Source of the DNA: a virus
Virus record (IMG/VR): IMGVR_UViG_3300013102_000046
Coordinates: 1 to 41,867 of that record
Strand: one strand, 5' to 3'
DNA length: 41,867 nt
Below are positions 8,678 to 16,398 of this stretch, in pieces; position 1 is the first letter of the stretch; each line of letters begins with the position of its first letter. The translations under genes and the position numbers were made by a program. Under the pieces are notes generated by a model. The model saw only the letters and a list, made by a program, of their open reading frames with translations. It searched no databases and was not told the origin of the DNA.

Positions 8678-8973
8678 TGGCGCTCCGGAAAATGCGGGGC
8701 TCACGCACCTACTACGCCGACGACGAGGGGCTGCGGCAGCTCGGTCAGGGCAGCAAGGTCGCAGCTGTCGCGCTCACAGCAGCTAAGCGCCTCGCCGGAA
8801 ACGCCCAGGCTGCCGGCAAAGGCAACTACGAGGCGGCACCGTCCACGGTGACTGCGGGGTGGAAGAACGAACGGCGTTCGGGGGCTGTGGTCCGCGAGAC
8901 CACCCCCGATGTACGTGACGCCCGCAACGCAATCCTGCTGCGGGTCATGAAAACGATGAGAGGTGGCCGCTGA
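8677..8973 (+). CDS. HK97 gp10-like neck / tail completion protein
   Basis: This 98-residue basic protein begins at an ATG sharing one base with the upstream stop (TGATG). It has a helical N-terminal half (KVAAVALTAAKRLAG) followed by a beta-like part (STVTAGWKNERRSGAVVRE) and a C-terminal helix, a pattern seen in HK97 gp10-like proteins between stopper and tail terminator. Longer in-frame starts upstream lie inside the stopper gene and are unlikely. Function is inferred from order. Confidence 0.65.
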   Translation: MALRKMRGSRTYYADDEGLRQLGQGSKVAAVALTAAKRLAGNAQAAGKGNYEAAPSTVTAGWKNERRSGAVVRETTPDVRDARNAILLRVMKTMRGGR

Positions 8974-9380
8974 TGATGGATGGCTTGGTCTTTCCAGATC
9001 CTCTGGAATGCCTTATGGACCTGATCGACGGGACGGAGCATCTGGACCAGCAAGTCAATGCAGTCCTGAACCTCCCCGCGGACGATTACGGCGTCCTGCA
9101 GGGACCGTTCCCCGTAGTTCTGCTCTACGCCCTACCAGGAGGAACTGAGGGGTACATCGATCGTGTCGACAAGGTCGCGCTTGAATGCTACGCCCCGGGA
9201 CGGGCCGCAGTGAACACGCTCGAATCAATCAAGGCCTTCATCTGCGGCACAGACATCGAAACCGATCACGGTTACCTGGACGGCATCACCGTTGACCAGG
9301 TGCCCACAGATGTTCCGTACACCTCGGACACGCTCAACAAGGCCGACGCGACCTTCTCAGTTACGTCCCGGCCCCTCTGA
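8973..9380 (+). CDS. Tail terminator protein
   Basis: This 135-residue acidic protein lies directly before the major tail protein. It has an N-terminal helix (LECLMDLIDG), a beta segment (FPVVLLYALPGG, RVDKVALECYAP), a helix (NTLESIKAFI) and a C-terminal strand (ATFSVTSRPL), consistent with tail terminators such as lambda gpU that cap the finished tail. Two ATG codons stand at the start; the first shares one base with the upstream stop codon. Family call is by architecture and position. Confidence 0.75.
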   Translation: MMDGLVFPDPLECLMDLIDGTEHLDQQVNAVLNLPADDYGVLQGPFPVVLLYALPGGTEGYIDRVDKVALECYAPGRAAVNTLESIKAFICGTDIETDHGYLDGITVDQVPTDVPYTSDTLNKADATFSVTSRPL

Positions 9381-9432
9381 CCCCTTTCGGGGACCAACAC
9401 AAACCACTTGCCCTTGAAAGGGGTTCTTTGCC
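9381..9432 (+). promoter_or_regulatory. Leader of the major tail gene with short hairpins
   Basis: Immediately after the tail terminator stop lies CCCCTTTCGGGG (9381-9392), a small perfect hairpin, and then CCCTTGAAAGGG (9411-9422), a second imperfect palindrome that contains the GAAAGGGG ribosome site of the major tail gene. This pair could tune translation or mRNA stability of a highly made protein. Only the palindromes are visible; the role is inferred. Confidence 0.35.
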
Positions 9433-10101
9433 ATGCCAACTTTTGACACGCTCCGCCAGGACTTCGACGAGCGGGCACTGATCCGCAAGATCCAAAAGGC
9501 GCTCGCCGTCATCGCTCCGCCGACAGTCGATCTCCCTGACACGCTCTTTACCGGCGCCGGCACACTGCTTGACCTGAAAACGCTCGGCTGGAAGCCGGTA
9601 GGCATCGTCACTCCCGATGGTTACGACTTCGGCCGGGAAATCAGCAAGGAGGATGTCAGCGCCTTCGGTTACGCCGGCCCCGCAAGGTCTGACACCACTG
9701 GCGTTGCTCGATCCGTCACGTTCACGCCGTTGGAACACGGCCGCCGGCACATGCTGGAACTTACCGACGGCCTTGATCTCAGCGCCATCACTCAGGACCA
9801 GACCACTGGCGAAATCGTCTACGACGAGCTTGACCTCCCTATCGGTAAGGAATACAGGCTCCTCATCATCGGCTCGGACGGTCCCGCCGATAACAACTGG
9901 ATCCTGGGCAAGGGCTACCCGCTCGTCAAGCTCGCCAGCACGGACAACGAAAAGTGGGGGTCGAGCGACCCGGTTACCAAGCCGATCACGCTCGACATCT
10001 TCAACGACGACGAGCTGGGAACACCTGCTCGGAAGTACATCGGCGGAACAGGGGCGCTGAAGCACAAGGAAGCCCTGGGCTTCACAGCTGCAACGCCGTA
10101 A
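9433..10101 (+). CDS. Major tail protein
   Basis: This 222-residue protein is the probable tail-tube subunit. It carries patterns seen in actinophage major tail proteins: an early LFTGAGTLLDLKTLGWKPVG segment, VARSVTFTPLEHGRRHMLEL, and a C-terminal part with GKEYRLLIIG and NWILGKGYPLVKL. GAAAGGGG precedes the ATG. It is bounded on both sides by hairpins, as is common for a strongly expressed structural gene, and is followed by the tail chaperone genes. Confidence 0.85.
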   Translation: MPTFDTLRQDFDERALIRKIQKALAVIAPPTVDLPDTLFTGAGTLLDLKTLGWKPVGIVTPDGYDFGREISKEDVSAFGYAGPARSDTTGVARSVTFTPLEHGRRHMLELTDGLDLSAITQDQTTGEIVYDELDLPIGKEYRLLIIGSDGPADNNWILGKGYPLVKLASTDNEKWGSSDPVTKPITLDIFNDDELGTPARKYIGGTGALKHKEALGFTAATP

Positions 10102-10109
10102 CAAAGACC

Positions 10110-10151
10110 GCGGGCCGCGCCACTCTTCCGGGTGGTAGTGGCGCGGCCCGC
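10110..10151 (+). terminator. Strong hairpin after major tail gene
   Basis: CGGGCCGCGCCAC at 10111-10123 pairs perfectly with GTGGCGCGGCCCG at 10138-10150, and G10110 with C10151, giving a 14-bp GC-rich stem with a 14-base loop just after the major tail stop. There is no T-run afterwards, so it may be a partial terminator, an RNase-processing stop or an mRNA 3' stabiliser that keeps tail-tube mRNA high and downstream chaperones low. Confidence 0.6.
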
Positions 10152-10191
10152 TCCAAACCAAAACCACCCAACCCCACCAAGGGAGCCAGCA

Positions 10192-10398
10192 ATGCCGAAA
10201 TTCACCAAAGACGGCCTGACCCTCGAAACTTCCCTCCCCAACGAAATCGCCGGGCTCCGCGCTCAGGGATTCCTCGAGGAGAAGGTAGAGGCGCCGACCT
10301 TCAACGAAGGCGGAGATCTTCCCGCCGGCCTGATCACGGTCACCAACGACACGGGCCGCGCTGAGAGCGTCAAGCCCGTATCCAAGTCCACCAAGTAA
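10192..10398 (+). CDS. Small protein between tail tube and tail chaperone
   Basis: I do not recognise this 68-residue protein. It starts at an ATG after AAGGGAG, and an upstream in-frame extension crosses the hairpin and is rejected. A short helix (LPNEIAGLRAQGF) is followed by an acidic linker and a Lys/Ser-rich end. It lies between the major tail gene and the frameshifted chaperones, so it is probably a late tail-module accessory protein. Confidence 0.65.
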   Translation: MPKFTKDGLTLETSLPNEIAGLRAQGFLEEKVEAPTFNEGGDLPAGLITVTNDTGRAESVKPVSKSTK

Positions 10399-10428
10399 CA
10401 ACCCTCACCACCCGGAGGTAACACCAAA

Positions 10429-10788
10429 ATGACAGCAGCAAAGAACAAAGACCGGCCCATCGGCAACATCAAGCGCGTCAAGGTCGAAGCTGAGAACACA
10501 GATCCTGCCCAGTACCCGCTGGCAAACGGGAAACTGATCACGTTCCCGGACGTCTACGACCTGCCCTTGGAGGACGCCGAAGCATTCTTCGACGATCTCA
10601 ACAACGGTCAGCGCACAGGCAAGATGTCCCCGGCGCTGAAGCGCTGGCTCACGGATGAGGACTACAAAGCCCTCATCGCCGAGTACCCGACTCCCCGGAA
10701 GATCGGCCCTGTTGTCAACGCCGTCATGTCCTACTACGAAAGCGTTTGGGGCACGCCGGGGGAAGATACCGCCTCCGAGAGTTCCTAG
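10429..10788 (+). CDS. Tail assembly chaperone (gpG-like)
   Basis: This 119-residue protein is the short product of the tail chaperone pair, which holds the tape measure protein during tail assembly. GGAGGT precedes the ATG. The end of the gene contains GGGGGAA at 10758-10764, read ccG-GGG-GAA in this frame, which can allow a -1 slip into the overlapping downstream frame. The position between the major tail gene and the tape measure is the universal one for these genes in siphoviruses. Confidence 0.88.
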   Translation: MTAAKNKDRPIGNIKRVKVEAENTDPAQYPLANGKLITFPDVYDLPLEDAEAFFDDLNNGQRTGKMSPALKRWLTDEDYKALIAEYPTPRKIGPVVNAVMSYYESVWGTPGEDTASESS

Positions 10789-11225
10789 CGCGCTACCGGA
10801 AAGAGATCCGCTGTGACCTCATGGAGGTTTACCGCGTTGACCTCACCACCTGGTACGCCGCCGGCAGGTGGGTAGCCCTGCTCGAATACATCGACGGGCT
10901 GCCCGCCGCCAGCAGGCTCAACGAGGCCATAGCCAACGACCCGGAAGCCGCAGCAGCGATCGCCAAGGCGCGGCAGGGCAAAGAACAAAAGGCGTGGACC
11001 CCACGAACGGCCGAGTGGGATCTTCACGCAACGATCCTCAGCTCGATGGCCAACGATCTGAAAACCCTCATTGCCGCCACCATCAAGTCCGGCGGCGGCA
11101 AGCCCGGCGACATCAAGCCGTTCCCCACCCCGCAGACCGCAATCCAGGAGGCCATGAAGGCCGCCGAGCACGAATGGGCTGTGGAGTTCGCCGGCCAGTT
11201 CGGCTTCTCCGCGGAGGACCTGTGA
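10761..11225 (+). CDS. Tail assembly chaperone frameshift extension (gpGT-like)
   Basis: This frame lies -1 relative to the preceding chaperone and overlaps its end. Reading through the slip at GGGGGAA (10758-10764) joins 111 residues of the short form to 154 residues of this frame, a 265-residue product. The extension has the helical T-domain style (RVDLTTWYAAGRWVALLEYI) seen in gpGT proteins. The open frame has a possible TTG at 10746 but no convincing ribosome site, which supports expression by frameshift only. The stop lies 19 bases before the tape measure start. Confidence 0.85.
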   Translation, partial: GRYRLREFLARYRKEIRCDLMEVYRVDLTTWYAAGRWVALLEYIDGLPAASRLNEAIANDPEAAAAIAKARQGKEQKAWTPRTAEWDLHATILSSMANDLKTLIAATIKSGGGKPGDIKPFPTPQTAIQEAMKAAEHEWAVEFAGQFGFSAEDL

Positions 11226-11244
11226 CAACTCAATAGGAGGCCGC

Positions 11245-14200
11245 ATGCCCGTCATTGGCGTAGCCGAAGTTCTCGTGAAGCCCACTTGGAAGGGCACGCA
11301 AGCCGAGGTCGCGAAAGTGATGGACGGCGTCAGCGCGAACGCCGGACGGTCCGCCGGCCAACGGATGGGGCAAGGCGTCTCTGACGGCTTCGCCGAGGGT
11401 GTTTCCAAACTGAAGTCCGAAGTCGCGGCAGCTGAGAAGGTCATTTCCCGCTCACAGGCTCAGATCTCGGCGGCGCAGTCCAAGATCACGGCCTCTACGG
11501 AAGCCGAGACAAAGGCCCTCGGCGCGGTGCGCGTAGCCGAACTGAAACTCCAAGAGGTCCGCGATAACGCCAAAGCCAAAGCCTCCCAGGTTGCAGCAGC
11601 TGAGGAAGCCCTCGCCACGGCTCGCCGCAAGGCAGCCACGGCTACCGGGACTCGGGAGTCAGCTGAGAAGGCGCTCGCCGATGCCACGACGGATCTGAAG
11701 TCCGCTCAGGACAAGTCTGCTGCGTCTTCGGCCGAGTTGGAGAAGAAGCTCAAGGATGTCGGCGATCAGGCTGGCGATTCTGAGAAAAAGGTTAGCCGCC
11801 TCGGTGATGCTGTCTCCAAGGGCCTTAAATGGGGCGCTGTGGCCGTCGGAACTGCGGCGGTTGCGGGCCTCGGTGTGGCTCTGACCAAGGGCTTCAGTCG
11901 CTTGCAGGCGATTGAGAACGCGCGGGCGAAGCTGACCGGCTTGGGTCACGACGCGGAAGCTGTCAAGGGCATCATGAACGACGCAATGGCGGCAGTGAAA
12001 GGTACGGCTTTCGGGCTGGATGAAGCTGCTTCGGTTGCGGCCGGAGCCGTTGCTGCGGGGGTGAAGCCCGGGGAGGATCTTGAGCGGACCCTCCGTCTCA
12101 CGGGTGACGCGGCGACCATTGCCGGTGTCGGTATGGGCGAAATGGGTGCGATCTTCAACAAGGTCGCTTCATCGAACAAGATCCAGGGCGACGTGATCGC
12201 CCAGCTCAACGATGCCGGTATCCCCATCGTGCAGCTGCTCGGCAAGGAACTGGGCACCACAGCTGAGGAGACCCTGAAGCTCGCTTCCGAGGGCAAGGTC
12301 AACTTCGAGACGTTCCAGAAGGCCATGGAATCGGGCCTTGGTGGGGCAGCTCTCAAATCGGGCGAAACCCTCCAGGGCGCTTTCAAGAACACCATCGCTT
12401 CGCTGGGCCGTATAGGCGCCAGCTTGCTCTCTGGTGTGTACCCGAAGATCCGCGATTTCTTCGCAGGGGCTATCGAGTGGCTGAAGCCGCTGGAGGAAGG
12501 CGCGAAGATTGCCGGCGCTGCGATCGGTACTGTGCTGGATTCGGCCCTGACGGGCGCTCAGGGGCTCTGGGATCTGCTGGTGAAGGGCGACTTCACAGGC
12601 AAGCTCACGGCTGCTTTCGGCTGGGAGGAAGATTCGCCTTTGGTGGACTTCCTCCTAAAGGTGCACGACGGCGCAATCGGACTTTACGACCTTCTGGTCA
12701 AGGGCGACTACACGGGGCTGCTTCACCGGGCCTTCGGCTGGGAAGAAGACTCGCGTCTTGTCGACTTCCTCCTGACTGTCCGGGACACGGTCCTGAAGAT
12801 CCCCGACGCCTTGACACGGGTGGTCGAGGTCGGTGGAGATGTCGCCAAGTTTTTGTGGGACATGCGTGTGCCGATCGGCATCATTTCTGGGCTGATTATC
12901 ACTGCCCTTATCCCTCACTGGGTCGCTCTGGGCACCACTGCGCTTTCCAGCGCCATCACCCAAAAGCTCGCCTGGGGCATGACGCAGGCCAGCGCGGCAA
13001 AGGCCGCCTTTGTGCACTCATGGGCGGTGACGGTCATGGTGGGCGGCTGGATCGCCATGGGGGCCGCTGCCGTCCGGTCTGGAGCACAGACGGCGGCCAT
13101 CTGGCTGATGTACCAGTGGGACTCGGTCAAGGCCGTGGCCGCGATGGTGGCAGCCAGGGCCACGATCGTCGGGAGCTGGATCCTGATGGGCGCCCAAGCG
13201 ATGATCAACGGCGCAAGAATCGCGGCTGGATGGCTGCTCGCCATGGGGCCGGTCGGTTGGATCATCGGGATCATCGCGGCCGTAGTGGCCGCCTTTGTGT
13301 GGGCCTACAACAACGTGGGCTGGTTCAAGGACGGCGTCGATGCAGCTATGCGCTGGGTCGGCCAGGCCTTTACCTGGCTCTACGAAAACGCGGTGAAGCC
13401 AGCCTTCGATGGGATCTCATTCGCCCTGGGGTGGCTGTACAACACGATCCTGAAGCCAACGTTCGACGGGATTTTGGCGGCCGTGAATTTCGTGGCCGCA
13501 GGATTCACGTGGTTCTACTCGACGGTTCTGAAGCCAATTTTTGATTCAGCGGCAGTGATCATCGGCGGTTTTTACCTGTTTTTCCGAGGAATCGGTCAGC
13601 TGGTGGCCTCGATTTTCACGTACGTTTTGGTCCCGGTTTTCATGGTCTTCTGGACGGCACTGATTGACGGGTTCGGCCAGATCGGCTCGACAATCGCGTC
13701 CTGGTGGAATTTTGCCGTAGCGATTTTCAACCAGGCTGTCGCTTTTGTCCGTGACGTCCTGAGCGCCACCTTCACGTGGCTGTACGAATCCGTAGTCCGG
13801 CCGGTCTTCGACGGTATCGCCGCGTCAGCTACGTGGCTGTGGAACAGCGTCCTGAAGCCGACCTTCGACGCTTGGGTGTGGTTCTTCACCACAGTCATTC
13901 CAAACGCCCTGAACTGGCTCTATCTGAATGTCGTGAAGCCTGTTTTTGACGGCATCGGAGCAGCCGGTACGTGGCTGTGGAACAGCGTCCTGAAGCCGAC
14001 CTTCGACGCTTGGGTGTGGTTCTTCAACAACGTCCTGGGGCCGGCCTTCACATGGCTGCATCAGAATGTGATTCGGCCAGCCTTCGATGGCATCGGAAAT
14101 GCAGTCAAGTGGGTGTGGGATTTCGTCCTGAAGCCGGTCTTCGACTTCCTGACGAAGACCATCATGGAGGACCTTCCGAAGGCCTTCGATCTGGGCGTCG

Positions 14201-15387
14201 CTGCGGTCAAGAAAATTTGGGAGGGCATCCAAGAGATCGCGAAGGCGCCGGTCCGGTTTGTGATCGACACGGTCATCAACGATGGCCTGATCAACGCCTT
14301 CAACGGCATCGCTGATGTCCTGCCCGGCATTGACAAGCTGCCCCGGGTTGCTCTGCCTTCAGGGTTCGCCCGAGGCGGCGTCCTTCCGGGCATGTCTTCC
14401 TGGCGTGATGGTGACGATCAGCTCGTCCCCATGCGTAAGGGCGAGGGGGTCTATGTATCCGAGGTGATGCGGGATCCGCTGGAGCGGGCGCGGCTGTTCG
14501 CGATGAACCGGGCAGCGATTATGGGCCAGTCCCTCGACAGGGTCAGGGCTATGTTCGGTCAGGGCTTGGCGAAGGGTGGGCTTGTTCACCCGCTGCGGGC
14601 CAGCACCGTCTCCCAGCCTTTCAGCGGAAGCCATAACGGCATCGACTTCGCGGCACCGACCGGCACGCCCATTGCGGCTGCTGGCCCGGGCCGTGTGTCG
14701 TCCGCTGGATGGTCTGCTTACGGCGGTGGCAACGAGATCCATATCGATCATCCGAACGGCTTGCAGACCTGGTACGCGCACCTTTCATCGTTCGCGGTGA
14801 AGCTCGGTCAGATGGTCACTGCTGGGATGAAGATCGGCGAAGTCGGCTCGACCGGCAACTCCACCGGCTCGCACCTGCACTACATGGTGCTCAACGGTGG
14901 GTGGCCGAGCTACGTCAACCCGGCGCCGTATTTGGATGGCGGCGGCGAAGCCGGGACGGGATGGAACCCTATCGCGGGGATCATCGACGGCCTGCTTGAC
15001 CAGTTCAGGAAGGCCTTCCCCGCAGCGGGCATCATGGCCGACATCGCCATTGGTGTGGGCAAGAAGCTGCTGCTGAACGTCTCCGACTTCATCACTGGCG
15101 GAGGCGGCCAAGATGACGGCATCGGTTCCACCGGCTTGCCTTACCTGCACGACCAGGGCGGCATCCTGCCGCCCGGGCTCTCGCAGGTAGTCAACCGGAC
15201 ACAGAAGCCGGAGTACATCCTCAACCCTCAGCAGTGGGATGCAGCGTTCTGGGCTATGGAACAGGCGCAGCGTACTGGCAAGGACCAGCCACTCGTACAC
15301 ATCGAGAACCTTCACACGCGCGATGAGGACGAAGCGGTCCGCAGGATCGAAACATCTCAACGCGACGCACTGGCTCTCACCCGATAG
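11245..15387 (+). CDS. Tape measure protein with M23 peptidase domain
   Basis: This 1380-residue protein sets tail length and is ejected during infection. Residues about 50-180 are a Lys/Ala/Glu coiled coil. A 39-residue tandem duplication (FGWEEDS) begins at about residue 443. Hydrophobic segments lie around 550-700. Residues about 710-970 hold repeats of the pattern WLY-x3-(K/R)P-x-FDGI. An M23 (LytM-type) peptidase domain near 1120-1240 carries His1130, Asp1134 and HLH at 1210-1212, the expected zinc ligands and catalytic site, probably to open peptidoglycan during DNA entry. AGGAGG precedes the ATG. Confidence 0.95.
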   Translation: MPVIGVAEVLVKPTWKGTQAEVAKVMDGVSANAGRSAGQRMGQGVSDGFAEGVSKLKSEVAAAEKVISRSQAQISAAQSKITASTEAETKALGAVRVAELKLQEVRDNAKAKASQVAAAEEALATARRKAATATGTRESAEKALADATTDLKSAQDKSAASSAELEKKLKDVGDQAGDSEKKVSRLGDAVSKGLKWGAVAVGTAAVAGLGVALTKGFSRLQAIENARAKLTGLGHDAEAVKGIMNDAMAAVKGTAFGLDEAASVAAGAVAAGVKPGEDLERTLRLTGDAATIAGVGMGEMGAIFNKVASSNKIQGDVIAQLNDAGIPIVQLLGKELGTTAEETLKLASEGKVNFETFQKAMESGLGGAALKSGETLQGAFKNTIASLGRIGASLLSGVYPKIRDFFAGAIEWLKPLEEGAKIAGAAIGTVLDSALTGAQGLWDLLVKGDFTGKLTAAFGWEEDSPLVDFLLKVHDGAIGLYDLLVKGDYTGLLHRAFGWEEDSRLVDFLLTVRDTVLKIPDALTRVVEVGGDVAKFLWDMRVPIGIISGLIITALIPHWVALGTTALSSAITQKLAWGMTQASAAKAAFVHSWAVTVMVGGWIAMGAAAVRSGAQTAAIWLMYQWDSVKAVAAMVAARATIVGSWILMGAQAMINGARIAAGWLLAMGPVGWIIGIIAAVVAAFVWAYNNVGWFKDGVDAAMRWVGQAFTWLYENAVKPAFDGISFALGWLYNTILKPTFDGILAAVNFVAAGFTWFYSTVLKPIFDSAAVIIGGFYLFFRGIGQLVASIFTYVLVPVFMVFWTALIDGFGQIGSTIASWWNFAVAIFNQAVAFVRDVLSATFTWLYESVVRPVFDGIAASATWLWNSVLKPTFDAWVWFFTTVIPNALNWLYLNVVKPVFDGIGAAGTWLWNSVLKPTFDAWVWFFNNVLGPAFTWLHQNVIRPAFDGIGNAVKWVWDFVLKPVFDFLTKTIMEDLPKAFDLGVAAVKKIWEGIQEIAKAPVRFVIDTVINDGLINAFNGIADVLPGIDKLPRVALPSGFARGGVLPGMSSWRDGDDQLVPMRKGEGVYVSEVMRDPLERARLFAMNRAAIMGQSLDRVRAMFGQGLAKGGLVHPLRASTVSQPFSGSHNGIDFAAPTGTPIAAAGPGRVSSAGWSAYGGGNEIHIDHPNGLQTWYAHLSSFAVKLGQMVTAGMKIGEVGSTGNSTGSHLHYMVLNGGWPSYVNPAPYLDGGGEAGTGWNPIAGIIDGLLDQFRKAFPAAGIMADIAIGVGKKLLLNVSDFITGGGGQDDGIGSTGLPYLHDQGGILPPGLSQVVNRTQKPEYILNPQQWDAAFWAMEQAQRTGKDQPLVHIENLHTRDEDEAVRRIETSQRDALALTR
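12571..12804 (+). repeat. Two 117-base tandem repeats inside tape measure gene
   Basis: Units begin at 12571 and 12688 (117 bases, 39 codons). Both encode DLLVKGD(F/Y)TG, then AFGWEEDS, then LVDFLL. The proteins are closely similar but the DNA has drifted, so this is an established rather than a fresh duplication. Such units change tail length in steps. Confidence 0.8.
13831..14025 (+). repeat. Near-identical repeat in tape measure gene, 138-base period
   Basis: A stretch of about 55 bases at 13831 is repeated almost exactly at 13969 (encoding TWLWNSVLKPTFDAWVWFF). The offset of 138 bases equals 46 codons. At protein level KP-x-FD motifs alternate 19 and 27 residues apart over about residues 710-970, making a 46-residue super-repeat. 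The recent DNA identity indicates a fairly recent in-frame duplication. Confidence 0.8.
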
Positions 15388-15399
15388 GCAGGAGGCCCC

Positions 15400-16398
15400 A
15401 TGGGCATCAGTTACGCGACCCCGTACAGGCCACCGCAGCCAGCGGTGAGCCCCTGGACAAGGACGAAGATGACATGGACCGCCAAAGGGGTGACATGGCC
15501 GCTGACGGACCCGGCATCAGGATTATTCCTGATGCCGGGCGTCCGCGGCCTGGGATCGATCACCACCGAACGGCATGCGACGTCATCGCCCGCGGTCGCT
15601 GGATCCAGACACGAAGGCAACTCGGTCCTTGACCGAAGTGTCTTCTGGCCGACACACATCTTCCACGACGAAGGTTCCGAAGCATGGATTAAACGGGACC
15701 GGGCCTTTTGGGCCGGAATGGACCCTGACGACACGGGCGTCTGGACTGTCTTTCACCCCGGCGGCGGCGTGGCCCGGTCCCTCCGCCTGCGGTTCCGCGA
15801 CGACGGCGACCACACAGTCACCTATGACCCCGTCCGCTACGGCTGGCAAAGCTACGGCATCAACCTGCTCGCCGAACGGCCCCACTGGGAAGGTAATCCG
15901 GTTGTCCAGTCATGGAAGAACCCGGAATACCTGCCGTTCTTCGAACCCAACGGGCCACACCTGTTCAACATCGGCTCCGGGGCGGACGTCAAGCTTGCAA
16001 CGATCGACAATCCGGGCGACGCAGAATCCTTCGCCAGCTGGTATATCGACGGCGAAGCCTCCGAGGCGTCCGTAGGAGTCAACGGGGAGATCGCGCACGT
16101 GCCTTTTCCGGTCCCGGCAGGTAAATGCCTGGTCATCGAGTCGGACCCAGACAGGATCGGGGCAATCATGTACGACGTCTCCCCGGACGAACTGGCCCTT
16201 GGCCCGGATGAACGCAAGAAACCGTCTGAGCGAATCATTGGGGTTGACCTGATCAACCCGGTAGACCGAACAGCGGATCTCGGAGAAGCGGACTTCCCGC
16301 CCATCCCGCCCGGGTCCAAGGTGAAGCTCTCACTCACCCTGGAAGGAACCGGAACAGTCGAAGCAATGCTCCCCACCCTCTACAGGAGGCCATGGTGA
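15400..16398 (+). CDS. Distal tail / minor tail protein
   Basis: This 332-residue protein follows the tape measure and is the expected distal tail (Dit-like) protein joining tube and baseplate. The N-terminal half has the typical pattern LTDPASGLFLMPGVRGLG, then RSVFWPTHIFHDEGSEAWIKRD, and a middle YGINLLAERPHWEG strand region; the C-terminal half resembles a carbohydrate-binding-like beta domain. AGGAGG lies before the ATG. Assignment is from position and architecture. Confidence 0.8.
   Translation: MGISYATPYRPPQPAVSPWTRTKMTWTAKGVTWPLTDPASGLFLMPGVRGLGSITTERHATSSPAVAGSRHEGNSVLDRSVFWPTHIFHDEGSEAWIKRDRAFWAGMDPDDTGVWTVFHPGGGVARSLRLRFRDDGDHTVTYDPVRYGWQSYGINLLAERPHWEGNPVVQSWKNPEYLPFFEPNGPHLFNIGSGADVKLATIDNPGDAESFASWYIDGEASEASVGVNGEIAHVPFPVPAGKCLVIESDPDRIGAIMYDVSPDELALGPDERKKPSERIIGVDLINPVDRTADLGEADFPPIPPGSKVKLSLTLEGTGTVEAMLPTLYRRPW

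Noticed and set aside
9361-10401. Leftward 346-codon frame across the major tail gene
   Set aside because: It runs through the hairpin and three genes on the other strand; no motif.
12477-13544. 355-codon rightward frame inside the tape measure gene
   Set aside because: It is Arg/Gly-rich shadow coding in another frame of a solid tape measure gene.
12571-14150. Tape measure repeats considered as a CRISPR array or mobile element
   Set aside because: They are in frame, coding, multiples of three bases, and have no constant repeat with variable spacers.
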